A stretch of 64,000 nt of DNA, from positions 269,665 to 333,664 of the forward strand of contig NZ_FYEA01000009.1 in the NCBI RefSeq assembly GCF_900187605.1. The letters run 5' to 3'. This document shows positions 52,574 through 61,437 of this stretch, in pieces. This DNA is from Pseudomonas sp. Irchel 3H7 (GTDB lineage Bacteria > Pseudomonadota > Gammaproteobacteria > Pseudomonadales > Pseudomonadaceae). Within the stretch, counting starts at the first letter, position 1. Every line of letters begins with the position of its first letter. The notes under the pieces are model-generated. The model worked only from the letters and a program-made list of their open reading frames with translations, searched no databases and had not been told where the DNA came from. A program made the position numbers and the translations under genes.

Positions 52574-53017
52574 ATGGATCACTCTGAAAGCATCATCTCT
52601 GGCATCGTCAACGCCGTTGTGACGGCGCTTCGTTCCACCGGTTTTTTCGAAAGCGCAGAGAACTCGATAGTCAGCGCCCCCTATCGCAAGCACATTATCT
52701 GGCTGAAAAAGCGCAGCGATGAAGCATCCCTTGAGGTCCTCATCAAGGCTGAGATAACAAGAAGCGTTGATTGCAACGTTACGACTACATTGCCAGGCAG
52801 ACTTCACAAAGAGTCGCTGGGATATTTTCGACTTGATTTGCCGATTACCCTGTCGACAAGAAAGGGATGCCCGGTCACCCACGAAGAAACGGTGTCGTTA
52901 GTGCTCACGGATAACACGTTCGATTATTCGAGCAGACAACCCATTGTTATTCATGCGCACGAGCATATTGATATTTCGTACGCGATTGAAAAAAAGCGCG
53001 CGGCGATTAGCGGTTGA
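52574..53017 (+). CDS. Unknown small protein, first of a paralogous pair
   Basis: A 147-residue protein from ATG 52574, with GGAAGG just upstream. Family not recognised. The core RKHIIWLKKRSDEASLEVLI and the C-terminal FDYSSRQPIVIHAHEHIDIS are shared with the gene 110 bases downstream. Alternating hydrophobic residues suggest a beta sandwich. No signal peptide. The end motif IVIHAHE-DI is the strongest family mark. Confidence 0.8.
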   Translation: MDHSESIISGIVNAVVTALRSTGFFESAENSIVSAPYRKHIIWLKKRSDEASLEVLIKAEITRSVDCNVTTTLPGRLHKESLGYFRLDLPITLSTRKGCPVTHEETVSLVLTDNTFDYSSRQPIVIHAHEHIDISYAIEKKRAAISG

Positions 53018-53127
53018 GCGGTTGTTGAACAAAAAAACCGCCGGGTATTTCGCTGCGGCGCATGTCCGGAACATTAATGGATTGAATTGGCCTGTGTTTA
53101 CTAATGATCAGGCTGTAAGGAAACGAA

Positions 53128-53586
53128 ATGGAAAACGAGCGAAACATCATCCACGAACCTGTGTCTCAGGAAACTTTGCGCGACAGGGACTATTCCGAAC
53201 GCCCGGAGAATATCCGGATAAAAGCCCCTGATCGGAAACATGTTTTCTGGCTGCCGAGGCGCGACGACGCGCAAACGCTGGTCGTACGGATTCAGGCCAG
53301 GATCACCGTTATTGGAGAATGCAATCTTTGGACAGACTGCGGAATGGGGGGCAATCTGTTTTTCGGTGATCTGGAGGCGATTCCGGAGGGTTATTACAAG
53401 ATCGATAAACCCTATGAACTGACTACACAGCGACTGCAATGCGGTCGTGATGCCAAGACTTACGATCTGATACTCAGAGACAGCCTGCTTGCCTATTCCA
53501 GCACCGCTCCAATTGTTATTCACGCACATGAGGACATCGATATTCATTACACCGTAGAAGCCAGGCCCGAAGAATCCGGGAGCTGA
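53128..53586 (+). CDS. Unknown small protein, second of a paralogous pair
   Basis: A 152-residue protein with AAGGA just before the ATG. It is paralogous to the preceding gene: DRKHVFWLPRRDDAQTLVVR matches the first and YSSTAPIVIHAHEDIDIHYT matches the end. The N-terminal 30 residues differ (charged MENERNIIHEPVSQETLRDR). Beta-rich by appearance, with no signal. A terminator follows 39 bases later, so the pair is probably one transcript. Confidence 0.8.
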   Translation: MENERNIIHEPVSQETLRDRDYSERPENIRIKAPDRKHVFWLPRRDDAQTLVVRIQARITVIGECNLWTDCGMGGNLFFGDLEAIPEGYYKIDKPYELTTQRLQCGRDAKTYDLILRDSLLAYSSTAPIVIHAHEDIDIHYTVEARPEESGS

Positions 53587-53625
53587 GTGCTGCCAGCTTT
53601 GAATTGATTGATCCTTTATTTGATC

Positions 53626-53650
53626 AGCCCCCTGATATGAGGGGGCTTTT
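53626..53650 (+). terminator. Terminator after the paralogous pair
   Basis: AGCCCCCT (53626-53633) and AGGGGGCT (53640-53647) pair around GATATG and are followed by a T run. It lies 39 bases after the second paralogue and next to the convergent small membrane protein gene, which it may also serve. Confidence 0.88.
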
Positions 53651-53656
53651 ACAGGA

Positions 53657-53950
53657 TCAATGAATAATCCAGCTCAATAGCCACAACCCCAGCAACAACC
53701 AGATAATCCCGGCAATGATCGAGGCATTCATGAACGCGCGGATCGCCGACCACAACAGCATCAACCCGACAATCAACGCGATGATGCTGATGATCGAGGT
53801 GTCCATGCCCAGGGTTTTGGCGAGCCCGTCGACAAAGTTGCCGCCGGCATTGCTCAGAATGTTGAACAAGCCACTGAGGCCGTCGACGATAAAGCGGATG
53901 ACCGAACCGAGCGCCTGGCCGAGCCATTCGAAAAAGCTTTCTACCTGCAT
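53657..53950 (-). CDS. Small membrane protein, unknown
   Basis: A 97-residue protein from ATG 53950, with AGGA seven bases upstream. The N-terminal half is amphipathic with FIVDGLSGLFNILSNAGGNF. The second half has two hydrophobic helices (IISIIALIVGLMLLWSAI and ASIIAGIIWLLLGLWLLSWI) ending IIH. No family recognised; probably an inner-membrane protein. Confidence 0.75.
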   Translation of the reverse strand: MQVESFFEWLGQALGSVIRFIVDGLSGLFNILSNAGGNFVDGLAKTLGMDTSIISIIALIVGLMLLWSAIRAFMNASIIAGIIWLLLGLWLLSWIIH

Positions 53951-54037
53951 GTGTGCATCCTGATGAAAGAGCTGAGCCTTGGGCCACAACGCAGGTGGCC
54001 GAGTTCCCTGCATGATAGAAGGTTTGCACCCATTCTG

Positions 54038-54127
54038 TGTGGGAGCGAGCCTGCTCGCGAATACGGTGGATCAGATAACTGATGGGTTGAATGACACACC
54101 GTATTCGCGAGCAGGCTCGCTCCCACA
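54038..54127. repeat. REPIN-like inverted REP pair (GTGGGAGCGAGC family)
   Basis: Two inverted copies of GTGGGAGCGAGCCTGCTCGC, each followed by GAATACGGTG or its complement, flank a unique centre of about 25 bases. This is a different REP family from the TGTAGGAGCTGCC elements elsewhere. It occupies the gap before the MazG-like gene. Confidence 0.9.
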
Positions 54128-54195
54128 TCAGATCACCTGCGCCGCTTGCCTTTGGTGGGTATCCCCCCGAAGCTATACGCCTTCAGGAGAGCCCG

Positions 54196-54498
54196 ATGAA
54201 CCTTGTTGAACTGACCGAACGCCTGCACGCCATTCGCGACCGCAATGACTGGCGGCAATTTCACAGCCCGAAAAATCTGGCCATGGCGGCCAGTGTCGAG
54301 ATGTCTGAACTGGTGGAAATCTTCCAGTGGCTGACGGAAGACCAGTCGCGCCAGTTGCCGGCGGACAAACTCGCCCACGCCGGGCAGGAAGTCGGCGATA
54401 TCGTGCTGTATCTGTTGCTGCTGTGCAGCGAATTGGGGTTGGACATGAATGAAGTGGTGCGCGCCAAGCTCGCCGACAGCGAACGGCGGTTCAGCTGA
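54196..54498 (+). CDS. MazG-like nucleotide pyrophosphohydrolase
   Basis: A 100-residue all-alpha NTP pyrophosphatase of the MazG-like (RS21-C6) group. The metal-binding pattern is visible: SVEMSELVEIFQWL (E-x2-E) and later GQEVGDIVLYLLLL (E-x2-D). RDRNDWRQFHSPKNLAMAAS is typical of the group. It removes non-canonical or excess NTPs; substrate not determined. CAGGAG lies just upstream of the ATG. The stop overlaps the next ATG by one base (TGATGA). Confidence 0.92.
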   Translation: MNLVELTERLHAIRDRNDWRQFHSPKNLAMAASVEMSELVEIFQWLTEDQSRQLPADKLAHAGQEVGDIVLYLLLLCSELGLDMNEVVRAKLADSERRFS

Positions 54499-55247
54499 TG
54501 AGCGACCGGCATTTCGATCAGTTGGCGACGCGGTTCGCCGAAAAAATCTATGGCGGCGCCAAAGGCGCGATTCGCCTCGCGGTGTTGCAGGCCGATCTTA
54601 TCGAGGCATTGCCGGGTCGTCCGTTGCGGGTGCTCGACATTGGCGGCGGCCTTGGCCACATGTCGCTGTGGCTGGCTGAACGCGGTCACGATGTGACCTT
54701 CACCGAGCCGGCCGCACCGATGCTCGAAGGCGCGCGCCAGCGTTTCGCTGAAGCCGGGCAAACCGCGACGTTCATTCAGGCGCCATGGCAGGAACTGCTC
54801 GGGCAACTTACTGAACCGTACGATCTGGTGATCTGCCACGCCGTGCTGGAATGGCTCGCCGAACCCCACGCGATCCTGCCGGTGCTGCATCAGTTGACCA
54901 AGTCTGGTGGCTGGTTGTCGCTGGCGTTCTACAACCGTGATGCGCTGATCTACCGCAACCTGCTCAAAGGCCATTTCAAGAAAATGCGCAAGAACAGCAT
55001 GGCCGGGGAAAAGCAGAGCCTGACCCCGCAACAACCGCTGGACCCACGGGAATTGGCAACGCAACTCGACGGCCTGTGGCAGGTCGAAACCCAGAGCGGG
55101 ATTCGCGTTTTCCACGACTACATGCCGGTGGAGTTCCAGGCCCGCGCCGAACTCGCGGATTTGCTCGAGATGGAACTCGCTCACCGCCGTCACCCAAGCT
55201 TCGCCGGGCTTGGGCGCTACTTGCACTGGATCTGCCGGCCGATCTGA
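54498..55247 (+). CDS. cmoM: tRNA 5-carboxymethoxyuridine methyltransferase CmoM
   Basis: A 249-residue SAM enzyme that methylates cmo5U to mcmo5U at the tRNA wobble base. It resembles E. coli CmoM (SmtA) along its length: MSDRHFDQLATRFAEKIYGG, the SAM motif VLDIGGGLGHMSLWLAERGH, LVICHAVLEWLAEPHAILP, SLAFYNRDALIYRNLLKG and the end SGIRVFHDYMPVEFQARAEL. It is coupled to the MazG-like gene by a one-base overlap. Confidence 0.92.
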   Translation: MSDRHFDQLATRFAEKIYGGAKGAIRLAVLQADLIEALPGRPLRVLDIGGGLGHMSLWLAERGHDVTFTEPAAPMLEGARQRFAEAGQTATFIQAPWQELLGQLTEPYDLVICHAVLEWLAEPHAILPVLHQLTKSGGWLSLAFYNRDALIYRNLLKGHFKKMRKNSMAGEKQSLTPQQPLDPRELATQLDGLWQVETQSGIRVFHDYMPVEFQARAELADLLEMELAHRRHPSFAGLGRYLHWICRPI

Positions 55248-55259
55248 TCGGAGCGCGAC

Positions 55260-55874
55260 ATGAAAGCTCAATCCGGGTTATTGCTGATCTGTCTGGGGTT
55301 GGCTGCCTGCCAAAGCAGCAACCCGTACGTGGCGCAATCGCGGCCCTTGCCGCCTGCACCGCCCCAGGCCGCCGCCACCTTCGACCGCAGCGCGTACCCG
55401 GCGCCGCCGCGTGACTACGGACGCTATCGCAGTTGGGCCTGGCTCAATGGGCAATTGCCGCCGGGTACGGCGTGGGCCGATTCGGCGCAAGTGGCCGAGG
55501 CGGTGAGCAATGCCCTCGATCAGCGCGGTTTGCGCCCGCTGCACGACAAGCGCCCGGCCGACTTGTTGGTCAGCGCCAATCTGCGTCTGGAAACCCGCTT
55601 GCGTCAGGTCCAGGACGACTACGGTTATTACGGCGGCGGATACGGCGGCTATGATCGATATGGTCGCGGTTATGGCATGTACAACACGGTGCCGATCGTA
55701 CGCACGTATTCCGAGCAAGTCGTGGTGGTGCAAGTCGATCTGTTCGATGCCGGCACGGGGCAACCGGTGTGGAGCGCCAGTGCTGAAACCGCGAACAAGG
55801 GTAGCGAAATCGATCGCACCGATTCGATCCGCGAGGCTGTGGAAAAGGCCATGTCGGCGTATCCTCCCGGTTAG
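55260..55874 (+). CDS. DUF4136 lipoprotein, Gly/Tyr-rich
   Basis: A 204-residue predicted lipoprotein (signal ending LGLAAC). The DUF4136 part has YRSWAWLNGQLPPGTAW, VAEAVSNALDQRGLRPLHDK and DLLVSANLRLETRLRQVQDD. It is followed by a Gly/Tyr loop (YYGGGYGGYDRYGRGYG), then VVVQVDLFDAGTGQPVWSAS and an AMSAYPPG end. It is paralogous to the next gene. Function unknown; probably attached to the outer membrane. Confidence 0.9.
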   Translation: MKAQSGLLLICLGLAACQSSNPYVAQSRPLPPAPPQAAATFDRSAYPAPPRDYGRYRSWAWLNGQLPPGTAWADSAQVAEAVSNALDQRGLRPLHDKRPADLLVSANLRLETRLRQVQDDYGYYGGGYGGYDRYGRGYGMYNTVPIVRTYSEQVVVVQVDLFDAGTGQPVWSASAETANKGSEIDRTDSIREAVEKAMSAYPPG

Positions 55875-55928
55875 CTTCCTGCCAATCAGAAGCTGCCGCA
55901 GGTTCATGTCTTCAACCGGAGAAAAACC

Positions 55929-56486
55929 ATGTTCCGCCGTCTCGTTCTACTGGCCATGGCCGCGCTGCTCACCGCCTGCGCCGCCAACCAGGTCAATCAC
56001 GACTTCGATGCCAGCCGCGACTTTGCCGCCTATCGCAGTTGGAGCTGGAAAGACCCCGCCCTGCAATATCGCCCCGATGATCCGCGAATCAAAAGCGACC
56101 TGACCGAACAGCGCATCCGCCAGGCAGTCGCCGACCAACTCGATCAGCGTGGCTTGCGCCCGGCGGCTGCGGGCGCCAGGGGTGACTTGAGTGTGCAGAC
56201 CTACTTGATCGTCGAGGATCGTCAGCAGCAAGTAACAACCAACTACGGCGGCGGTTGGGGTGGCCCGTGGAACGGCTACTGGGGCGCACCGATGTACAAC
56301 GAAACGCGCAACATCACCTACAAGGTCGCGACCATCCAGATCGACCTGCTCGACGGCAAGGACGGCAAACTGGTGTGGCGCGGCAGTGATGAGCAGATGC
56401 TCGCCAGCAAGCCTAATCCGCAGGATCGCAGCAATGCCATCCGCGAGACGGTCGGGCGGATTCTGGTCAACTATCCACCGCGCTGA
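55929..56486 (+). CDS. DUF4136 lipoprotein
   Basis: A 185-residue predicted lipoprotein (signal ending ALLTAC) of the same family as the preceding gene: FAAYRSWSWKDPALQYRPDD, IRQAVADQLDQRGLRPAAAG, DLSVQTYLIVEDRQQQVTTN. It has a shorter Gly/Trp loop (GGGWGGPWNGYWG), IQIDLLDGKDGKLVWRGS and an ILVNYPPR end. It is 54 bases after its paralogue, probably one transcript, closed by a clear terminator. Confidence 0.92.
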   Translation: MFRRLVLLAMAALLTACAANQVNHDFDASRDFAAYRSWSWKDPALQYRPDDPRIKSDLTEQRIRQAVADQLDQRGLRPAAAGARGDLSVQTYLIVEDRQQQVTTNYGGGWGGPWNGYWGAPMYNETRNITYKVATIQIDLLDGKDGKLVWRGSDEQMLASKPNPQDRSNAIRETVGRILVNYPPR

Positions 56487-56503
56487 ATCCGTTCAGGAAA
56501 AGC

Positions 56504-56528
56504 GGGAGCTCTTGAGCTCCCATTTTTT
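56504..56528 (+). terminator. Terminator after the DUF4136 pair
   Basis: GGGAGCTC and GAGCTCCC pair perfectly across TT and are followed by ATTTTTT, 17 bases after the stop. Confidence 0.93.
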
Positions 56529-56545
56529 GCCCTGCGACGAACCCC

Positions 56546-56630
56546 TGTAGGAGCTGCCGAAGGCTGCGATCTTTTGATTTTGCTTTTTAGAGGCCAAGAT
56601 CAAAAGATCGCAGCCTGCGGCAGCTCCTAC
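56546..56630. repeat. REP-type inverted pair upstream of tadG
   Basis: TGTAGGAGCTGCCGAAGG and its near complement around a short centre (TTTTGCTTTTTAGAGGCC). Same family as the elements at 36.5, 39.2 and 45.1 kb. Confidence 0.88.
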
Positions 56631-56689
56631 CGGGGATTGCGCGTCTACACTCAGTTGCACCAATGGAGCTAGCGGCAAAGGAGTGCGCC

Positions 56690-58687
56690 ATGTCGCCTCG
56701 TTCGCGATTCAACAGCCCGGCCCGGCAGCGCGGGGCGATTGGCTTGATGGCGGCGGCCACCCTCAGTCTGGCGGTGGTGATGCTGCTGTTGGTGGTCGAC
56801 ACCGGTCGCCTGTACATGGAACAACGCAAATTGCAGCGCGTGGTCGACAACGCCGCCCTCGAAGCCGTCAGCCGTGGCGGTAATTGCCTGCCGGGCCTGA
56901 GCGCCGCCAGTTATGCCGGGCAAAGCGCCGTGCGCAATGGCTACCTCGTCGATGCCAGCAACACCCTCGCCACCACATGCGGCACCTTGGTGACGGCCGC
57001 CACCGGCCTGCGCACGTTCGCAGTGGATGCCACGCAAGCGGCAGCGGTCAAAGTCGTCGCCAGTCGCACGGTGACCAGCAGTTTTGCCGGTGGCGTACAG
57101 GCCTTGTTCAGCGGCACACCGGTCAGTCTCAATACCACGCTCAATGCCTCGGCGGTGGCCGCCAAACCGCAGCCGACGGTGGCCCAGTTGAATATTCGCA
57201 GCACCCTGGCCAGCATCGATACGGCGCAGTCGAACATCCTCAATCCACTGTTTTCCGGATTATTGGGCGGTAACGTCAATCTCACGGCTCTGGGCTGGGA
57301 TGGCCTGCTGAACACCGACATCAACTTGCTCAAATACCTTGATCAACTGGCGATAAATCTCAACGTCGCGGCCGGCAATTACACGCAGTTGCTCAACACC
57401 CAGGCGACCGTGACGCAACTGATTCAGGCGGCGGCGACGGTGGTGCAGCTCAATGGCGCGACCGCCCAGGTGATCACTGCACTGGGCCAATTGCAGGTCG
57501 CGGCAATCAATGCCGCGCCGGTCAAACTCGGCGACATCCTGCAACTGCAGACTGGCACCACGGCGGCAGGGCTGGACGCCAATCTGCAACTGCTGCAACT
57601 GATTCAGGGCGTGGTGCAACTGGCCAATAGCAAGAGTGCGGTGGCGGCGACATTGCCGATCAGCGTGCTCGGGCTGGCGAATGTCACGGTGCGGGTGAAA
57701 GTGATCGAACCGCCGCAGTTTTCTGCGATTGGCGATCCGGCGCGGGCCAAGGTCAACCCGACCGGGGCGGACCGGATTTATGTGCGTACGGCGCAGGTGC
57801 GCACATTGGTGTCAGTCAGTCTGCCGGTGCTCAGCGGCGTCACCGGGCTGACCAATGCCGTGCTGGGGCTGGTCGGTGGCTTGACCCCGACCCTCAATGC
57901 ACTACTGAGTCTGAATCTGGTCAGTACGCTCAATTCAGTCCTGTGTCTGTTGGGCGCCGGTTGTGAGCAACTTGATCCACAATTGCTGCCATCACCGCAA
58001 ATCGACATCAGTCTGGATGCCGGTGGCGCCAAGAGTTATGTCACCGATTACAGCTGTCCGACGGGCACCACCGGCACCAAGAGCCTGACCGCGCATACCA
58101 TCACGTCCATCGCTGATTTGAAACTCGGCAAGATCGATCCGACCAATGCCTTCTCTTCGGCGGCCGAACCCACGGTGGCGCCCTTGGCGCTGATCGATCT
58201 GGGGATCGTCACCTGTCACAAAATCCTGCTGCTCGGCACCTGTGATCCTGCCACCCATGTCCCTTTCGGCGCGGGAGGCATCGGCATCATGCTCGACACC
58301 AGCGTCGCGCAAAACACTCAGGATCTGGTCTTCTCCAGCGCCACGCCATTCGCCACCCCGGCCAACCTCAAATTGCCCCCAAGCATTCAGTCAGCCGCAC
58401 CCACCAACAACATCGTTGGCAGCCTGTCGAACACCCTCGCCGGCATCAACCTGATCGTCTACAAACCCCAGGGCAGTAATCCATTGGGTGCCGTTGTTAC
58501 CGGCGTTGCCTCGTTGATCAGTGATGTCACCAGCAAGTTACTGCCAGTGGTGACCAATCTGGTCAGCCCATTGCTCGACCCGCTGCTGAACAACCTGCTC
58601 AAAGGTCTGGGCATCAATCTGATGGACGTCGACGTCGGCGCCAACATGACCTGCGGCCAGACCGGCAAGGCCTATCTGGTGATCTAG
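56690..58687 (+). CDS. tadG: TadG-like pilus assembly protein
   Basis: A 665-residue TadG/DUF2134-type protein from ATG 56690 (AAAGGAG six bases upstream). The N-terminus is the family mark: RQRGAIGLMAAATLSLAVVM, a membrane helix, then VVDTGRLYMEQRKLQRVVDN and AALEAVSRGG. The long remainder is periplasmic, rich in Ala/Leu/Gln/Thr helices, with a few Cys pairs in the last third (CHKILLLGTC) and no obvious vWA domain. TadG is thought to help anchor or assemble Flp pili. The stop overlaps the convergent pprA by four bases. The rest of the Tad machinery is absent nearby. Confidence 0.87.
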   Translation: MSPRSRFNSPARQRGAIGLMAAATLSLAVVMLLLVVDTGRLYMEQRKLQRVVDNAALEAVSRGGNCLPGLSAASYAGQSAVRNGYLVDASNTLATTCGTLVTAATGLRTFAVDATQAAAVKVVASRTVTSSFAGGVQALFSGTPVSLNTTLNASAVAAKPQPTVAQLNIRSTLASIDTAQSNILNPLFSGLLGGNVNLTALGWDGLLNTDINLLKYLDQLAINLNVAAGNYTQLLNTQATVTQLIQAAATVVQLNGATAQVITALGQLQVAAINAAPVKLGDILQLQTGTTAAGLDANLQLLQLIQGVVQLANSKSAVAATLPISVLGLANVTVRVKVIEPPQFSAIGDPARAKVNPTGADRIYVRTAQVRTLVSVSLPVLSGVTGLTNAVLGLVGGLTPTLNALLSLNLVSTLNSVLCLLGAGCEQLDPQLLPSPQIDISLDAGGAKSYVTDYSCPTGTTGTKSLTAHTITSIADLKLGKIDPTNAFSSAAEPTVAPLALIDLGIVTCHKILLLGTCDPATHVPFGAGGIGIMLDTSVAQNTQDLVFSSATPFATPANLKLPPSIQSAAPTNNIVGSLSNTLAGINLIVYKPQGSNPLGAVVTGVASLISDVTSKLLPVVTNLVSPLLDPLLNNLLKGLGINLMDVDVGANMTCGQTGKAYLVI

Positions 58688-61437
58688 GCGTCCACGGCAA
58701 CCGGCAACTCGATGCAGAACCGTGCACCCTCCACCGAGTTGCGCACGCTCAACCGGCCACCCATGTTGTCGATGATGCCGTAGCTCACCGACAGCCCCAG
58801 CCCGGTGCCGACGCCGATCGGTTTGGTGGTGAAAAACGGCTCGAAAATCCGCTCCAGCAAACGCGGATCGATGCCGCCACCGTTGTCCTCGACCCACAGC
58901 CGCACGCACTGTTCATCGCGTTCGGCATAGATTGAGATCCACGGTTTGAAGCTTGAGTCCTTCTCGCGTTTGCTCAGCAACGCGTCGCGCGCATTGACCA
59001 TCAGATTGATCAACACCTGTTCAAGCTGATCGACGTAGCCGCGCACCTGGACCTCGAACCCGGTCTCGCTGATGCGCAAATCCACGCCTTTGCCGCGCAT
59101 GCCCTCGGCCAGCAGCGACAGCGTGCCTTCGATGGCCGAGGCCGGGTTGAACAGTTGCTGCTCGATCTCCGAGCGCCGGCCGAATACGCGCATGTGATCG
59201 ACCACTTTCGCCGCACGCTGCACCTGCGCGTCGATGCGGTTGAGTTTGTCGGTCAGGTAGTCGACCTGCACATCGCCGTTGCCCAGACGCTTGAGCACGT
59301 TGACGATGGCCATGCGCATGACGTTCAGCGGCTGATTGATTTCATGGGCCAGGCCGGTGGCCATTTCGCCAAGGGTGGCCATTTTCGCGCTTTGCGTGAG
59401 TTGCTGCTGCGAGCGGCGCACCTCGGTGTTGTCGCGGCCCACCGCTTGCACTTCGATCAATTGGCCGTGTTCATCGAATACACCGCGATCGGACCAGACC
59501 CACCAGGCGTGTTCGCGGCCGGGCAGTTGCAGGCTGATTTCTGCGGTGCTCACCGGCTGCTCCGCCGTCAGTGATCCGAGACGCTGGACGAATGCGGCGC
59601 GTTGTTCCTCGGACATCCAACTGCCTAGATCGACCCCCGGCAGTTGCTCCGGCGTGCATTCCAGATACCTCGCCAGCGGCCGGTTGCCGAAAGTCAGGAT
59701 TAGGTCCGGGCGATAACGACAGATCATCGCTGGCGAGTCCTCCACCAGAATCCGATAGCGCTCTTCGCTCTTTTTCACCTGCTCGGCCGCCAGGGTCGCC
59801 TCGGTGACGTCCAGCCACAGACCGACTGCTTCCACGGGCAGGCCCAGGTCATTGCGCAGCAACTTGGCTTCATCAAGCAGCCAGTGATATTCACCGTGAC
59901 GATCGCGCAGCCGATAACGCGCGCGCACTGAACCTTCGCGCAACAGCTGGCGACTGCGGGCGAAATACAGGTCACGGTCTTCGGGGTGGATCATTTCGAC
60001 CAAGGCCCCGTTCCCGCAATCATCAAGGCTCCAGCCCAGCAACGGCTGCAGGCTGGCACTGAAGAACGCCGGAATCAGTGCACCTTCGTGGTACTGCTGG
60101 ACGTAAATTACTGCGGGCGAACTGGCGATCAGATTGTCGAGCCGTGCATGTGCGGCAGCGGCTCGTTGGTGCTGGTTCTGAATGTCGCTGATATCGAGCA
60201 TGAAACCGACCAACCGGCGGTACTCGCCGCTGCCAATCACTTGGCCCTGCACGCGATACCACAGGGGTGCCTGCGCGGGATCATCGCTGCTCAGACGCAC
60301 CGAAAGCGTCAGGGCTTCGCCCTGTTGCTGCAAGGCTTGCAGACGGCTGCGCAGCTCTTCACGGTCGGCGGGATGGATTTGCCTCAGCCAGTCTTCCAGC
60401 GATAATCCGCCAGGGTTCACCTTCAGGGCTGCGGCCAGCGCAGGCGCCAATTGAATGTTGTTGTCGCCTGCAAGGATCTCCCACCAGCCGGTGCCCAGCA
60501 GGGTTTGCAGCGCTTCGATGCGTTCCAGTTGCAGGTGATGTTGCTGTTCACGCAAACGCCCCAGTAAAGGCCCGGCCAGTGCACCGACCAGTGCGATCCA
60601 GTCGCGCTCGGTCAGGTACGGCGCGGCGCTGTCCACGGAGTAAAAACCGCAGAGCAGCCAAGCCACCACGCCGCGTTCATCGCTATACGGCACCGCGAAA
60701 CCTTCGGCATTGCCGAACAGGACTTGCACCCGCGAGTGTTCGTCGAGGCCATGGTGTGCGCCGACACGCTGTGGCGCGACACCGTTCAGGCTGTCCAGCG
60801 GCGTGCCCAGACGCTGCTGGTCATGCCACAGATTCGGCGCATCGTGAGCGCGATACTGGCGATAGATTTGCCAACCCTGTTGCTCGTCATCGAGCAAAGC
60901 CAGGGCCACACAAGGGATATGCCAGCGCTGGGCGATCAGTTGCAATTGTTCGCTGACGATCACTGGCAAACGCAACTGGCTGCACGCGCGTAACTGTTCG
61001 CTGATCTGCCCGGCAATCAATTGGCAGGCATCCCGCTGACGCGATTGTTGACGTTCGAGCAGCAAGTCGGCGATATCGATCAACTGCATCAGCCAGCCTT
61101 CGCCCTGCGGCTGCACCCAGCCACGCAGGTGCACGGTCTGCTCGCCCAGACCGAAGAAGTCGAGATCAAGCAGCAGCCCCTGCCATTCCCTTGGTCGACC
61201 TTCGATGGCCAGTGTGCTGTGCGGCAGCAGGTAGGTGCTCAGCGGTAAAGGGTGATCGTGAGGCTTGAACTGCGCCAGCAGATGCCGCAACGGCCCAGCC
61301 ATTTGCAGCACGCCACCGTCATCGTTCAGGTACAGGTGCAAGCCTGTTGCGGGTGAGCCGAGAGGGTCGGGCAACTCATGGGCGGCGGGTGGTGTGCGTT
61401 TGAGCAAGCGCCCGAACAGTTTGTCCCCCGACGTCAA
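58684..61437 (-). CDS. pprA: Two-component sensor kinase PprA
   Basis: A 917-residue cytoplasmic-looking sensor kinase: a GAF-like region (about 140-300), three PAS-type segments (about 310-675, including EERYRILVEDSPAMICRYRP) and a HisKA domain with GLAHEINQPLNVMRMAIVNV (His698). The ATPase domain has MVNARDALLSKREKD, VEDNGGGIDPRLLERIFEPF and GTGLGLSVSYGI. There is no receiver domain. Context next to fppA and pprB identifies it as PprA, the partner of PprB. The start is a TTG at 61437 coupled to the TadE/F gene (TTGA overlap); no ATG or GTG fits better. Confidence 0.85.
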   Translation of the reverse strand: MTSGDKLFGRLLKRTPPAAHELPDPLGSPATGLHLYLNDDGGVLQMAGPLRHLLAQFKPHDHPLPLSTYLLPHSTLAIEGRPREWQGLLLDLDFFGLGEQTVHLRGWVQPQGEGWLMQLIDIADLLLERQQSRQRDACQLIAGQISEQLRACSQLRLPVIVSEQLQLIAQRWHIPCVALALLDDEQQGWQIYRQYRAHDAPNLWHDQQRLGTPLDSLNGVAPQRVGAHHGLDEHSRVQVLFGNAEGFAVPYSDERGVVAWLLCGFYSVDSAAPYLTERDWIALVGALAGPLLGRLREQQHHLQLERIEALQTLLGTGWWEILAGDNNIQLAPALAAALKVNPGGLSLEDWLRQIHPADREELRSRLQALQQQGEALTLSVRLSSDDPAQAPLWYRVQGQVIGSGEYRRLVGFMLDISDIQNQHQRAAAAHARLDNLIASSPAVIYVQQYHEGALIPAFFSASLQPLLGWSLDDCGNGALVEMIHPEDRDLYFARSRQLLREGSVRARYRLRDRHGEYHWLLDEAKLLRNDLGLPVEAVGLWLDVTEATLAAEQVKKSEERYRILVEDSPAMICRYRPDLILTFGNRPLARYLECTPEQLPGVDLGSWMSEEQRAAFVQRLGSLTAEQPVSTAEISLQLPGREHAWWVWSDRGVFDEHGQLIEVQAVGRDNTEVRRSQQQLTQSAKMATLGEMATGLAHEINQPLNVMRMAIVNVLKRLGNGDVQVDYLTDKLNRIDAQVQRAAKVVDHMRVFGRRSEIEQQLFNPASAIEGTLSLLAEGMRGKGVDLRISETGFEVQVRGYVDQLEQVLINLMVNARDALLSKREKDSSFKPWISIYAERDEQCVRLWVEDNGGGIDPRLLERIFEPFFTTKPIGVGTGLGLSVSYGIIDNMGGRLSVRNSVEGARFCIELPVAVDA

